The position numbers were made by a program, and so were the translations under genes. Below, in pieces: positions 7,624-13,364 of a DNA stretch of 18,414 bases (positions are counted from its first letter, which is position 1; each line of letters begins with the position of its first letter). The notes under the pieces are model-generated. The model was not told where the DNA came from, did not search any database, and was given only the letters and a program-made list of their open reading frames with translations. The DNA is taken from assembly GCA_017577575.1 (NCBI GenBank), contig PKRG01000031.1, forward strand, positions 1 to 18,414, given 5' to 3'. The stretch comes from Acidimicrobiia bacterium (GTDB lineage Bacteria > Actinomycetota > Acidimicrobiia > Spongiisociales > ZC4RG35).

Positions 7624-9725
7624 ACCGGGCAGGGGGCGTGCCGGACCAGGTACTCGACCCTCGGCCCGAGATGCAGACGACTGGTTCCAGCCCGGACGCT
7701 CGTGCCCAACACGAGCAGGTCGGGCTGGAACTCTTCTATCGCAGCCATGATCCCCGTCTCGGGGTCGTCGGCGCGGCGGATGTGGGTGGAGGCCACCTTG
7801 CCCAATGCCAGCCCGACCTTCTCCATCTCCGCCGTCACCTCGACGGCGAGGTCGCCCCGGGGGACGGCGCCGGGTGACGGGGTGACGACGTGGATGGCGG
7901 TCATCTCGACGTCCTCGTCGGCCATGGCGAACGCCAGCTCCGCCGCCCGTCGGGCGGCGGCGGTGCCGTTGACCGGCACCAGGATCCGCCGGGGCCTCCA
8001 GTCCTCGTCGTTGGCCACACCTCGCACCAGCATCGTGGGGCAGGGGGCCAGCTTGACGAGGTCGTCGATGATCTCGCTGAAGAGGCTCTGGCGGTTGGCC
8101 CGGGCGGTCGGGGTGCCCAGCACCATCAGGTCGTAGTCGCTCTCGGCCTCCCGCAGGATCGCCGCCACCGGGTCGTCGGATACCACCGCCCGGGTGGCGA
8201 CGTCGTCGCCCACGAAGATCTCCTTCAGCTGGCCGAGCTGGCGTTGGGTGATCGAGCGTTGCTCGGCCGTGGTCACCGCCATCAACGTGATGCTCATTTC
8301 CTGCAGCTCACCGAGCTGGCGCAGGAGGGCGGCCTGCATCTCCCGGGTGAAGCCGGGTGATTCGATGCCCGGCCGCACCGGGACGAGCACCCGGCGGATG
8401 CGGCCGACGAACGAGCCTTCGAGCGCCTGCTCCTTGCGGAGCCGGGTCTCCTCCTCCTCGTCGAGCTGGACCCGCCGGATCGTGTAGCGGAGCGCCACGG
8501 GCGTCATGATCGAGGTGGCGACCGCCATGACGACGACGATCGAGAACATCTCCTGGGTGAGGATCCCCAGCGAGAGGCCGATCGAGGCGACGATGATCTC
8601 CAGGGCGCCGCGGGCGTTCAGGCCCGCACCGTACGCCAGCGACGCCCACACGTCCTGTTTGGCGAGATAACGGGCACCCAGGTACGCCCCGACGACCTTC
8701 GATGCCGTCGCCACCGCCACCACCGCGGCGGTCACGGCGAGCAGCCTCGGCTCGATGATGGCCGACACGTCCACCTTCAGTCCCGACACGGCGAAGAAGA
8801 TCGGGGCGAACACCCCGAGGGCGATGCCCTCCAGCTTGTGGACGGTGTCCGGTTGGAGGCGGGTGGAGCGGCCGAACAGGATGCCGATGGCGAAGGCGCC
8901 CAGCACCGGCTCCAGGTGCAGGGCCTGGGTGAACGCCCCCCAGGCGAAGGCGAGCACGACGACGAGGGAGAGCATGTGGTCGGGGCCGCGGAAGCGATCC
9001 TGGACGAACACGAGCCCCCGGTTCACGAGCCACGAGCCGACGGTGGCGGTCGCCACGATGAACACCAACACGATGCCGAGCGTCCGGACCACGATCCCGG
9101 CGGTGAGGGACTCGGCGGAGGCGAGGGCGGTCACCAGCCCGAGCAGCGTCCAGCCCGTGACGTCGGCGATCATCCCCGACGCGAGCAGGGTCTGGCCGAT
9201 GTCGCGGCGCATCAGGTCGAGGTCCATCAGCACCTTGGCCAGCACCGGGATCGCCGAGATGGAGAGCGCCGTGGCGAAGAAGAGGGCGAACACGGTCCGC
9301 TGCTCGGGGTCCCCGACCAGGTCGGTCGGGAGCGCATACGCTAGCGCCAGGCTGGCGGCGAAGGGGATGGCGAGGCTGCCGACGGCCACGCCCATGGCGG
9401 TGCCGGACTTGCGCCGGATCAGGTCCAGGTCGGTCTCGAGGCCCGTCACGATGAGCAGGAACATCACGCCGAGGAGGGAGACGACCTCGAGCAGGTTCCC
9501 CTGCACCGCCGTCTGCGGGTAGATCCATTGGCCGATCTGGGGGACCAGACCCGAGAGCAGGGAGGGGCCGAGGACCACCCCGGCCAGGATCTCGCCGATG
9601 ACGGAAGGCTGACCCAGCCGGGTGGCGATGCCGCCCAACAGGCGCGCCACCAGGAGGAGGGCGGCGATCTGGATGACGAGCTGCAGGACTTCGTTGTGAG
9701 ACGCCGCTGAGAACGTCTCGAGCAT
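7605..9725 (-). CDS. CPA2/Kef-type cation:proton antiporter fused to two universal stress protein (UspA) domains
   Basis: This 706-aa protein has about twelve membrane helices in residues 13-415. CPA2 hallmarks are visible: GEILAGVVLGPS (44-55), FLLIVTGLETDLDLIRR (89-105), a membrane-embedded Asp188 in GMIADVTGW, and GLNARGALEIIVA (368-380) with Arg372. After an acidic linker (421-440) come two USP domains, about 443-569 and 578-706. Each begins with a (R)ILVPV-type strand and ends with an LVLGT...APCPVVVV-type strand. The glycine-rich ATP loop is degenerate in the first (GTPTARANR) and partial in the second (GTSVRAG). Members of this superfamily exchange K+ or Na+ for H+ across the plasma membrane; the ion here is not determined. 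The start has an AAGGAG Shine-Dalgarno sequence. The leader carries a c-di-AMP riboswitch, so expression should follow c-di-AMP, the K+/osmotic second messenger. Confidence 0.93.
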   Translation of the reverse strand: MLETFSAASHNEVLQLVIQIAALLLVARLLGGIATRLGQPSVIGEILAGVVLGPSLLSGLVPQIGQWIYPQTAVQGNLLEVVSLLGVMFLLIVTGLETDLDLIRRKSGTAMGVAVGSLAIPFAASLALAYALPTDLVGDPEQRTVFALFFATALSISAIPVLAKVLMDLDLMRRDIGQTLLASGMIADVTGWTLLGLVTALASAESLTAGIVVRTLGIVLVFIVATATVGSWLVNRGLVFVQDRFRGPDHMLSLVVVLAFAWGAFTQALHLEPVLGAFAIGILFGRSTRLQPDTVHKLEGIALGVFAPIFFAVSGLKVDVSAIIEPRLLAVTAAVVAVATASKVVGAYLGARYLAKQDVWASLAYGAGLNARGALEIIVASIGLSLGILTQEMFSIVVVMAVATSIMTPVALRYTIRRVQLDEEEETRLRKEQALEGSFVGRIRRVLVPVRPGIESPGFTREMQAALLRQLGELQEMSITLMAVTTAEQRSITQRQLGQLKEIFVGDDVATRAVVSDDPVAAILREAESDYDLMVLGTPTARANRQSLFSEIIDDLVKLAPCPTMLVRGVANDEDWRPRRILVPVNGTAAARRAAELAFAMADEDVEMTAIHVVTPSPGAVPRGDLAVEVTAEMEKVGLALGKVASTHIRRADDPETGIMAAIEEFQPDLLVLGTSVRAGTSRLHLGPRVEYLVRHAPCPVVVVNS

Positions 9726-9743
9726 GTTCGGTCTCCTTCCGGT

Positions 9744-9860
9744 GCGCCTTGGGGGTTAGCTGACGGGCTCGGGCTGGAAGGTCGCCCTACCCGGCTGGGC
9801 CGGGATTCGCCCCGAGGGGTTTGGGTCCCCCCACCCGGCGTCGGGCCGGGTTCGGCGTGG
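9744..9860 (-). promoter_or_regulatory. Cyclic di-AMP riboswitch (ydaO/yuaA class) in the antiporter leader
   Basis: Read on the minus strand, this stretch shows the consensus blocks of the ydaO/yuaA (c-di-AMP) riboswitch in the right order: ACGCCGAACCC at the 5' end (9859-9849), GGGGGACCCAA (about 9831-9821), GGGGCGAATCCC (about 9816-9805), GGGTAGGGCGACCTTCC, and CCGAGCCCGTCAGCTAACC near the 3' end, then AAGGCG (9750-9745). The 5' CGCC can pair with the 3' GGCG to close the P1 stem. The Shine-Dalgarno sequence of the antiporter gene (AAGGAG) follows P1 within about 10 nt and leaves no room for a classic terminator. Control of translation initiation or Rho-dependent termination is therefore more likely than intrinsic termination (inference). 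Ligand identity rests on the established class. Confidence 0.93.
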
Positions 9861-9867
9861 CTGGGGC

Positions 9868-9873
9868 ATCATA
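9868..9873 (-). promoter_or_regulatory. -10 box (TATGAT) of the riboswitch-antiporter transcript
   Basis: TATGAT on the minus strand is the best -10 hexamer in the region. A start site about 7 nt downstream would fall at about 9861, immediately before the conserved 5' end of the riboswitch. The box lies in the loop of a 7-bp hairpin (GCTGGGG / CCCCAGC, 9860-9881). The -35 position is weak (CCGATT, 17-nt spacer). Confidence 0.6.
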
Positions 9874-9905
9874 ACCCCAGCTCCGGAGGCAATCGGGATC
9901 GCGGG

Positions 9906-10082
9906 TCAGTCGGAGAGATGGGGTAGGCGGCGCCGGGCGTACCACGCCACCAGCCCCGACACGGCCGCCCAGGCGAGGAGTTGGGGCGTCTCGAACACGA
10001 CGGTGGCGGCGACGCAGATCAGGCCGAGCAGCACGGCCGCCACCAGGGTGGCGCGCACGACGATGGAATAGAGGCGGTTCAC
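9906..10082 (-). CDS. 58-aa two-helix membrane protein
   Basis: A GTG start at 10082 gives MNRLYSIVVRATLVAAVLLG followed by a second hydrophobic segment (PQLLAWAAVSGLVAWYA) and a basic YARRRL end. It has two predicted helices, about residues 8-30 and 34-48. An AAGGG Shine-Dalgarno-like sequence lies 5 nt upstream of the GTG. A longer frame on the same strand (9787-10113) is very Arg/Pro-rich, looks non-coding and overlaps the riboswitch, so I prefer this one. The gene ends 33 nt before the -10 box of the antiporter transcript and could be co-transcribed with it as well. I do not recognise a family; a role near the antiporter is speculation. Confidence 0.6.
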   Translation of the reverse strand: MNRLYSIVVRATLVAAVLLGLICVAATVVFETPQLLAWAAVSGLVAWYARRRLPHLSD

Positions 10083-10160
10083 GGGGACCCTTCGATTCGT
10101 ACGCCTGATTCATCGGCAGTCCGGCGGGTATCGCTTGAGGGGCCGTTGGTCCCAGACCGC

Positions 10161-10166
10161 TACCCT
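10161..10166 (+). promoter_or_regulatory. -10 box (TACCCT) of mdh, leaderless
   Basis: TACCCT is followed by 7 nt and then the mdh ATG, with no Shine-Dalgarno sequence. TTGAGG at 10135-10140 resembles a -35, but the 20-nt spacer is long. Confidence 0.6.
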
Positions 10167-10173
10167 CCGCCCC

Positions 10174-11160
10174 ATGAAATCACCGAAGCGAGTGGCCGTC
10201 ACCGGTGCGGCCGGACAGATCGGTTACAGCCTCTTGTTCAGGATCGCGGCCGGTGAGATGCTCGGGCCGGACCAGCCCGTCATCCTCCAGATGCTGGAGA
10301 TCCCGCCGGCCATGGACGCCCTCCAGGGCGTGGTCATGGAACTCGAGGACTGTGCGTTTCCGCTCCTCGCCGGGATGGTGACGACGACCGATCCCCGTGA
10401 AGCTTTCGCCGACGCCGACATCGCCTTGCTGGTCGGCGCCATGCCCCGCAAGGAGGGCATGCAGCGCAGCGACCTGCTGGAGGCGAACGGCGGGATCTTC
10501 AAGCCGCAGGGCGAGGCCCTGTCCGAGGTGGCGTCGAGAGACGTCAAGGTGCTGGTGGTCGGGAACCCGGCCAACACCAACGCCCTGATCGCCCTCAACA
10601 ACGCCAAGGACCTGGATCCCCGCCAGTTCACGGCCATGACCCGCCTCGACCACAACCGGGCGCTGAGCCAGTTGGCCAAGAAGACCGGAGTGCCGGTGAG
10701 CGAGATCCGCAAGATGACGATCTGGGGCAACCACTCGTCGACGCAGTACCCGGACCTGTTCCACTGCGAGATCGGCGGTCGCTCCGCCTACGAGGTCGTC
10801 GGCGATCACACCTGGGTGGAGGAGGAGTTCATCCCCACGGTGGCGGAACGGGGAGCAGCCATCATCCGGGCCCGGGGAGCCTCGTCGGCCGCGTCGGCCG
10901 CCAACGCCGCCATCGACCACGTCCGGGACTGGGTGCTCGGCACCCCCGAGGGCGACTGGGTCTCGATGGCGGTTCCGTCCGACGGCTCCTACGGCGTCCC
11001 GGAGGGTCTGGTGTCGTCGTTCCCGTGCGTCTGCCGCGACGGCGAATGGCAGATCGTGCAGGATCTGGAGATCGACGAGTGGTCCCGCCAGCGCATCGAC
11101 GCCTCCGTCGCCGAGCTCGAAGCCGAGCGGAACACGGTCCGCGAGCTGGGTCTGATCTGA
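10174..11160 (+). CDS. mdh: Malate dehydrogenase, NAD-dependent
   Basis: This 328-aa TCA-cycle enzyme interconverts malate and oxaloacetate in the cytosol. The N-terminal Rossmann motif VTGAAGQIGYSLL (9-21) is followed by LQMLEIP with Glu42 at the position that favours NAD over NADP. Then come MPRKEGMQRSDLL (substrate Arg92 and Arg98), VVGNPANTN, TRLDHNRA (catalytic Asp159) and IWGNHSSTQYPD (catalytic His187). The layout is the cytosolic/actinobacterial MDH type rather than the LDH-like type. I chose the ATG at 10174 because a TACCCT box ends 7 nt before it (leaderless). An upstream in-frame TTG at 10135 would add 13 unconserved residues and include that box. Together with icd it gives two TCA-cycle genes within 5 kb, but they are separated by an unrelated opposite-strand block. 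Confidence 0.96.
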   Translation: MKSPKRVAVTGAAGQIGYSLLFRIAAGEMLGPDQPVILQMLEIPPAMDALQGVVMELEDCAFPLLAGMVTTTDPREAFADADIALLVGAMPRKEGMQRSDLLEANGGIFKPQGEALSEVASRDVKVLVVGNPANTNALIALNNAKDLDPRQFTAMTRLDHNRALSQLAKKTGVPVSEIRKMTIWGNHSSTQYPDLFHCEIGGRSAYEVVGDHTWVEEEFIPTVAERGAAIIRARGASSAASAANAAIDHVRDWVLGTPEGDWVSMAVPSDGSYGVPEGLVSSFPCVCRDGEWQIVQDLEIDEWSRQRIDASVAELEAERNTVRELGLI

Positions 11161-11178
11161 CCGAATGTCCGTCTGTGC

Positions 11179-11207
11179 TTGCAGTTGAGCCGTTCTGCCG
11201 CCAGAAT
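11179..11207 (+). promoter_or_regulatory. Sigma70-type promoter of the HU gene (TTGCAG-17-CAGAAT)
   Basis: TTGCAG (11179-11184) and CAGAAT (11202-11207) are separated by 17 nt. The expected start near 11214 gives a leader of about 30 nt carrying AAGGAGGAG. This is the best-formed two-box promoter seen in the window. Confidence 0.6.
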
Positions 11208-11244
11208 CACATTTCTGTAGTTCGATCTCCAAGGAGGAGACCTC

Positions 11245-11517
11245 ATGAACAAGTCTGAGCTCGTGGAGGCCGTAGCTTCTGCCACGAACTCCAGCAAGAG
11301 CCAAGCCCAGGCCGCCGTGGACGCTGTCATCGACGCCATCACGGACGCGCTGAAGAAGGGTGAGAAGGTTTCGCTGACCGGATTCGGGACCTTCGAGGTG
11401 CGCAACCGTGCCGCCCGCACGGCCCGCAATCCCCAGACCGGAGAGACCATCCAGGTCAAGGCCTCCAAGGCTCCGGCTTTCAAGGCAGGCAAGGCCCTGA
11501 AGGACGCCGTCAACTGA
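11245..11517 (+). CDS. hup: HU-family histone-like DNA-binding protein
   Basis: This 90-aa protein is a standard HU length without the Lys/Ala-rich C-terminal tail found in mycobacterial and streptomycete HupB/HupS. MNKSELVEAVA at the N-terminus, VSLTGFGTFEVRNRAARTARNPQTGE (the DNA-binding beta arm with the RNPQTG tip, about 43-68) and PAFKAGKALKDAV at the C-terminus are all characteristic. It binds and bends DNA as a dimer and compacts the nucleoid. A very strong Shine-Dalgarno sequence (AAGGAGGAG, about 5 nt before ATG) and a two-box promoter suggest high expression. Its codons contain more A/T than neighbouring genes, as is common for abundant small proteins. The transcript ends at a strong hairpin at 11539-11570. 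Confidence 0.97.
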   Translation: MNKSELVEAVASATNSSKSQAQAAVDAVIDAITDALKKGEKVSLTGFGTFEVRNRAARTARNPQTGETIQVKASKAPAFKAGKALKDAVN

Positions 11518-11538
11518 CCTGAGCCTCGACGACGGTTC

Positions 11539-11570
11539 GAAGAGCCCCCGCCATCCGGCGGGGGCTCTTC
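11539..11570. terminator. Strong bidirectional terminator downstream of hup
   Basis: A perfect 14-bp stem (GAAGAGCCCCCGCC / GGCGGGGGCTCTTC) with a 4-nt ATCC loop lies 22 nt after the hup stop and 4 nt before the stop of the convergent gene, so it can serve both. Confidence 0.88.
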
Positions 11571-11574
11571 CCGT

Positions 11575-12297
11575 TCAGGGGGACACCGGGCCGGAGACGA
11601 ACGCTTCCACGGCCCCGGCGTCGCCTTCGATCGCCACCTGCGCCGAGTGGAGGGGGAGGCGCTTCCACAGGGCGAGGAGGAGGTGCTCGGCCGGGCCGGC
11701 GAGGACGGCGATCGGCGGGACCTCGTCGGTCGTCAGGTCTACCCGACCGGGCTTCTCGGTGGGGACGAGCGTCCAGGACTCCGCCGTGTCGGTGGTGCGG
11801 ACGACCACCGGGCCGGCCAGCACCTGCTTTCCCCGGGTCCGGGTGAATGTCCGGAACAGCTCGTCGATGCCGTCGGAGGCGAACGCCGGGTCGATGGGGG
11901 TGACGTCGTCGACGGCTGCCTCCACGTCCCAGCGGTGCATGGTGGTTTCGTGGGCCTGGCGTCGATACCAGAAGCCCACGTTCTTCGGGCTCCCCGGGCT
12001 GAAGTTGGTGCACGGCTCGGAAGGATCGGCTCCCCGCAGCGCTTCCACGAGCTCCTGCACGCCCTCGTCGAACCACCGAACCAGCGCCTCACCCTTCTCC
12101 TTGCCTCGACGATGGCCGCCTTCGAGGCGGCGGTCTCTGACCGTCCGGGCGGCCCAGCGGTGGACGCCTCCGAGATGGGCGACGACGCTCTCCACCGTCC
12201 AGCGGGGGATGTGGGGAACCGGCGCGTCTGCGGGCCCGCGGCGAGCCACCTGACTGATCCGCTTTCCCTCGGTGGCGACGACATCTACGTAGTCCAC
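11575..12297 (-). CDS. Maleylpyruvate isomerase-family / DinB-like metal-dependent protein (TIGR03083 type)
   Basis: This 240-aa protein starts with GTG at 12297. The N-terminal MDMPI/DinB-like four-helix region contains WTVESVVAHLGGVHRWA (His41) and YRRQAHETTMHRWDVEAA (Glu117 and His121). This His / Glu-x3-His triad corresponds to the zinc ligands of mycothiol-dependent maleylpyruvate isomerase. The C-terminal part (about 155-240) matches the small alpha/beta MDMPI C-terminal domain, with LAGPAEHLLLALWKR. The family is almost confined to actinobacteria and is thought to include mycothiol-dependent enzymes, but most members, this one included, have no known substrate. The TAACTT box ends 7 nt before the GTG and indicates a leaderless mRNA. 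The gene is divergent from the small membrane protein at 12419. Confidence 0.85.
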   Translation of the reverse strand: MDYVDVVATEGKRISQVARRGPADAPVPHIPRWTVESVVAHLGGVHRWAARTVRDRRLEGGHRRGKEKGEALVRWFDEGVQELVEALRGADPSEPCTNFSPGSPKNVGFWYRRQAHETTMHRWDVEAAVDDVTPIDPAFASDGIDELFRTFTRTRGKQVLAGPVVVRTTDTAESWTLVPTEKPGRVDLTTDEVPPIAVLAGPAEHLLLALWKRLPLHSAQVAIEGDAGAVEAFVSGPVSP

Positions 12298-12304
12298 GGG
12301 TCAC

Positions 12305-12310
12305 AAGTTA
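12305..12310 (-). promoter_or_regulatory. -10 box (TAACTT) of the MDMPI-like gene, leaderless
   Basis: TAACTT on the minus strand is separated by 7 nt from the GTG at 12297. It is embedded in GGCGTAACTT, almost identical to GGCGTAAGTT around the divergent -10 at 12377. Confidence 0.5.
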
Positions 12311-12376
12311 CGCCACCACCCGGACCGGACCCGTCCGTAAATGCCGGAAGTCGCCGCATCCGCAGCCCGCAGGGCG

Positions 12377-12382
12377 TAAGTT
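12377..12382 (+). promoter_or_regulatory. -10 box (TAAGTT) of the small membrane protein gene
   Basis: TAAGTT lies 36 nt before the ATG at 12419. The resulting leader contains GGAGG just ahead of the start. Confidence 0.4.
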
Positions 12383-12418
12383 CTGCATGTCGGGTGGGCG
12401 CGGCGATTGGAGGGCCGT

Positions 12419-12888
12419 ATGAACTCGTTGGCTTCGAGCGCTCGGATGTTGTTCCGCGCTGCGCTCCTGATCTTCGTGGGGGTTGGGCCGGCGACCGGGC
12501 GGGCTCACACGCCCGGATCGGGGCGCTGTTCCTGCTCCTCGGAGTCGTCCTGTTGGTCTACGTGGTCCAACTCGTCGTGGCCGGCGAGCTGAACCCCGAG
12601 ACGGGTGAAGGGCCGATCGGCGTGCTCCTCGCCTTCGACCACTCGATGTTCATCGGGGTGATGACCAACGTCCTCTTCGCGCTGGTGGCCCGCACCGGGC
12701 ATGTCCGGGCGTCGTCGGCGGTCCTGTGGGGCGTGAACGTGGGGCTGGTCGTGTTCCTCGCCGGCCTGGTCGCCGACATCCCGATCCTCGAGCGCATCGG
12801 CGCTCCCGTGATGGGGCTGGCGCTGCTGGCGGGAGTGGCGGTCCTTTTCCGGCAGGCGTCGGCGCCGCGGCCCGTGCCCGTAGTGTGA
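12419..12888 (+). pseudogene. Small integral membrane protein, reading frame broken by an apparent 1-nt deletion
   Basis: The ATG at 12419 follows a strong GGAGG Shine-Dalgarno sequence and begins MNSLASSARMLFRAALLIFVG, a natural first membrane helix. It then runs into a Ser/Cys/Trp-rich nonsense tail and a stop near 12592. The other frame, open to the TGA at 12888, continues with fluent membrane sequence from HARIGALFLLLGVVLLVYVVQL onward, with further helices at FDHSMFIGVMTNVLFALVA, VLWGVNVGLVVFLAGLVA and MGLALLAGVAVLF, but has no usable start of its own. Adding one G to the five-G run at 12478-12482 joins the frames into a 156-aa, four-helix protein with no odd residues at the junction. 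It may be a genuine recent mutation, a sequencing or assembly error in the homopolymer, or (less likely) -1 frameshifting. I do not recognise the family with certainty. Confidence 0.7.
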
Positions 12889-12889
12889 C

Positions 12890-13276
12890 TCAGTAGTCGA
12901 CTTCGATGTCGCGGATCGCCGAGCCCCACTCGGTGATCGCCTTCTGATGCATCATCAGCTTGGCGAGGTTGCCTGAGACCTTGATCTTTCCGGTCATGAA
13001 GGCGGTCTGGACGTTCAGCTCGCCCTTGGAGATCGCCGAGGCGGTCTCGTAGTTCTGGTTGATGGTGACGTCGGCGTCGGGAGCTTGACCGAGCAGCATC
13101 TGGGCCTGGCCACCCGACGTCGTGAGGTAGTAGGAGATGTCGCCGTCGGGGGCCTCGGTGGTGTTGAACTGGATCGTCAGCTGGGCGGAGCCCATAGCGG
13201 TCTTGAACCCGGGGTGGTTGTTGAGGGCGTCGGTGACGGCCTGAGCCCACTCCTCAGATAGGAACTTCACTGCCAT
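12890..13276 (-). CDS. SCP2 sterol-carrier-like domain protein
   Basis: This 128-aa protein is essentially one SCP2-type fold. It has FLSEEWAQAVTDALNNHPGF at the N-terminus, beta strands including AQLTIQFN and DISYYLTTSGGQAQMLLG, then DADVTINQNYETASAISKGELNVQTAFMTGKIKVSGNLAKLM, which is the typical 'G.....A...G.i.i.Gd..kl' ending of the family. Such stand-alone domains bind hydrophobic ligands such as fatty acyl groups or sterols in the cytosol; the ligand here is unknown. The start ATG has AAAGGGA 5 nt upstream and a TAGCCT -10 box 30 nt upstream, so it is separately transcribed. The stop lies one nucleotide from the stop of the convergent membrane protein gene. Confidence 0.88.
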   Translation of the reverse strand: MAVKFLSEEWAQAVTDALNNHPGFKTAMGSAQLTIQFNTTEAPDGDISYYLTTSGGQAQMLLGQAPDADVTINQNYETASAISKGELNVQTAFMTGKIKVSGNLAKLMMHQKAITEWGSAIRDIEVDY

Positions 13277-13306
13277 GGGTATCCCTTTCTCAACACTGGT
13301 GCCGCC

Positions 13307-13312
13307 AGGCTA
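13307..13312 (-). promoter_or_regulatory. -10 box (TAGCCT) of the SCP2-like gene
   Basis: TAGCCT on the minus strand gives a leader of about 24 nt with the Shine-Dalgarno sequence AAAGGGA (13282-13288). Upstream, TTTGA-N8-TCAAA (13331-13348) is an imperfect candidate operator. Confidence 0.4.
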
Positions 13313-13350
13313 GCAGGGCACCACCAACACTTTGAGTCGTTGTTCAAATT

Positions 13351-13364
13351 GTGGCTCAGGCCAC
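13351..13364 (-). terminator. Weak hairpin at the end of the HOGA-like aldolase gene
   Basis: A 5-bp stem (GTGGC / GCCAC) with a 4-nt loop spans the stop codon. It is followed on the minus strand by AATTT. It is short, so this is only a possible terminator. Confidence 0.3.

Noticed and set aside
6550..8136. + strand frame over icd and the antiporter C-terminus (about 528 codons)
   Set aside because: It is an out-of-frame, Arg/Pro-rich translation of icd with no domains.
9787..10113. 108-codon minus-strand frame across the riboswitch leader
   Set aside because: Its Arg/Pro/Gly-rich product overlaps the aptamer. The 58-aa frame from GTG 10082 and the riboswitch explain the region better.
12089..12304. 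Short frames inside the MDMPI-like gene
   Set aside because: They are shadows of the 240-aa gene, without start signals.
12476..12484. Programmed -1 frameshifting as the default explanation for the split membrane gene
   Set aside because: There is no classic slippery heptamer or obvious downstream stimulatory structure. A one-base loss in a G run is simpler.
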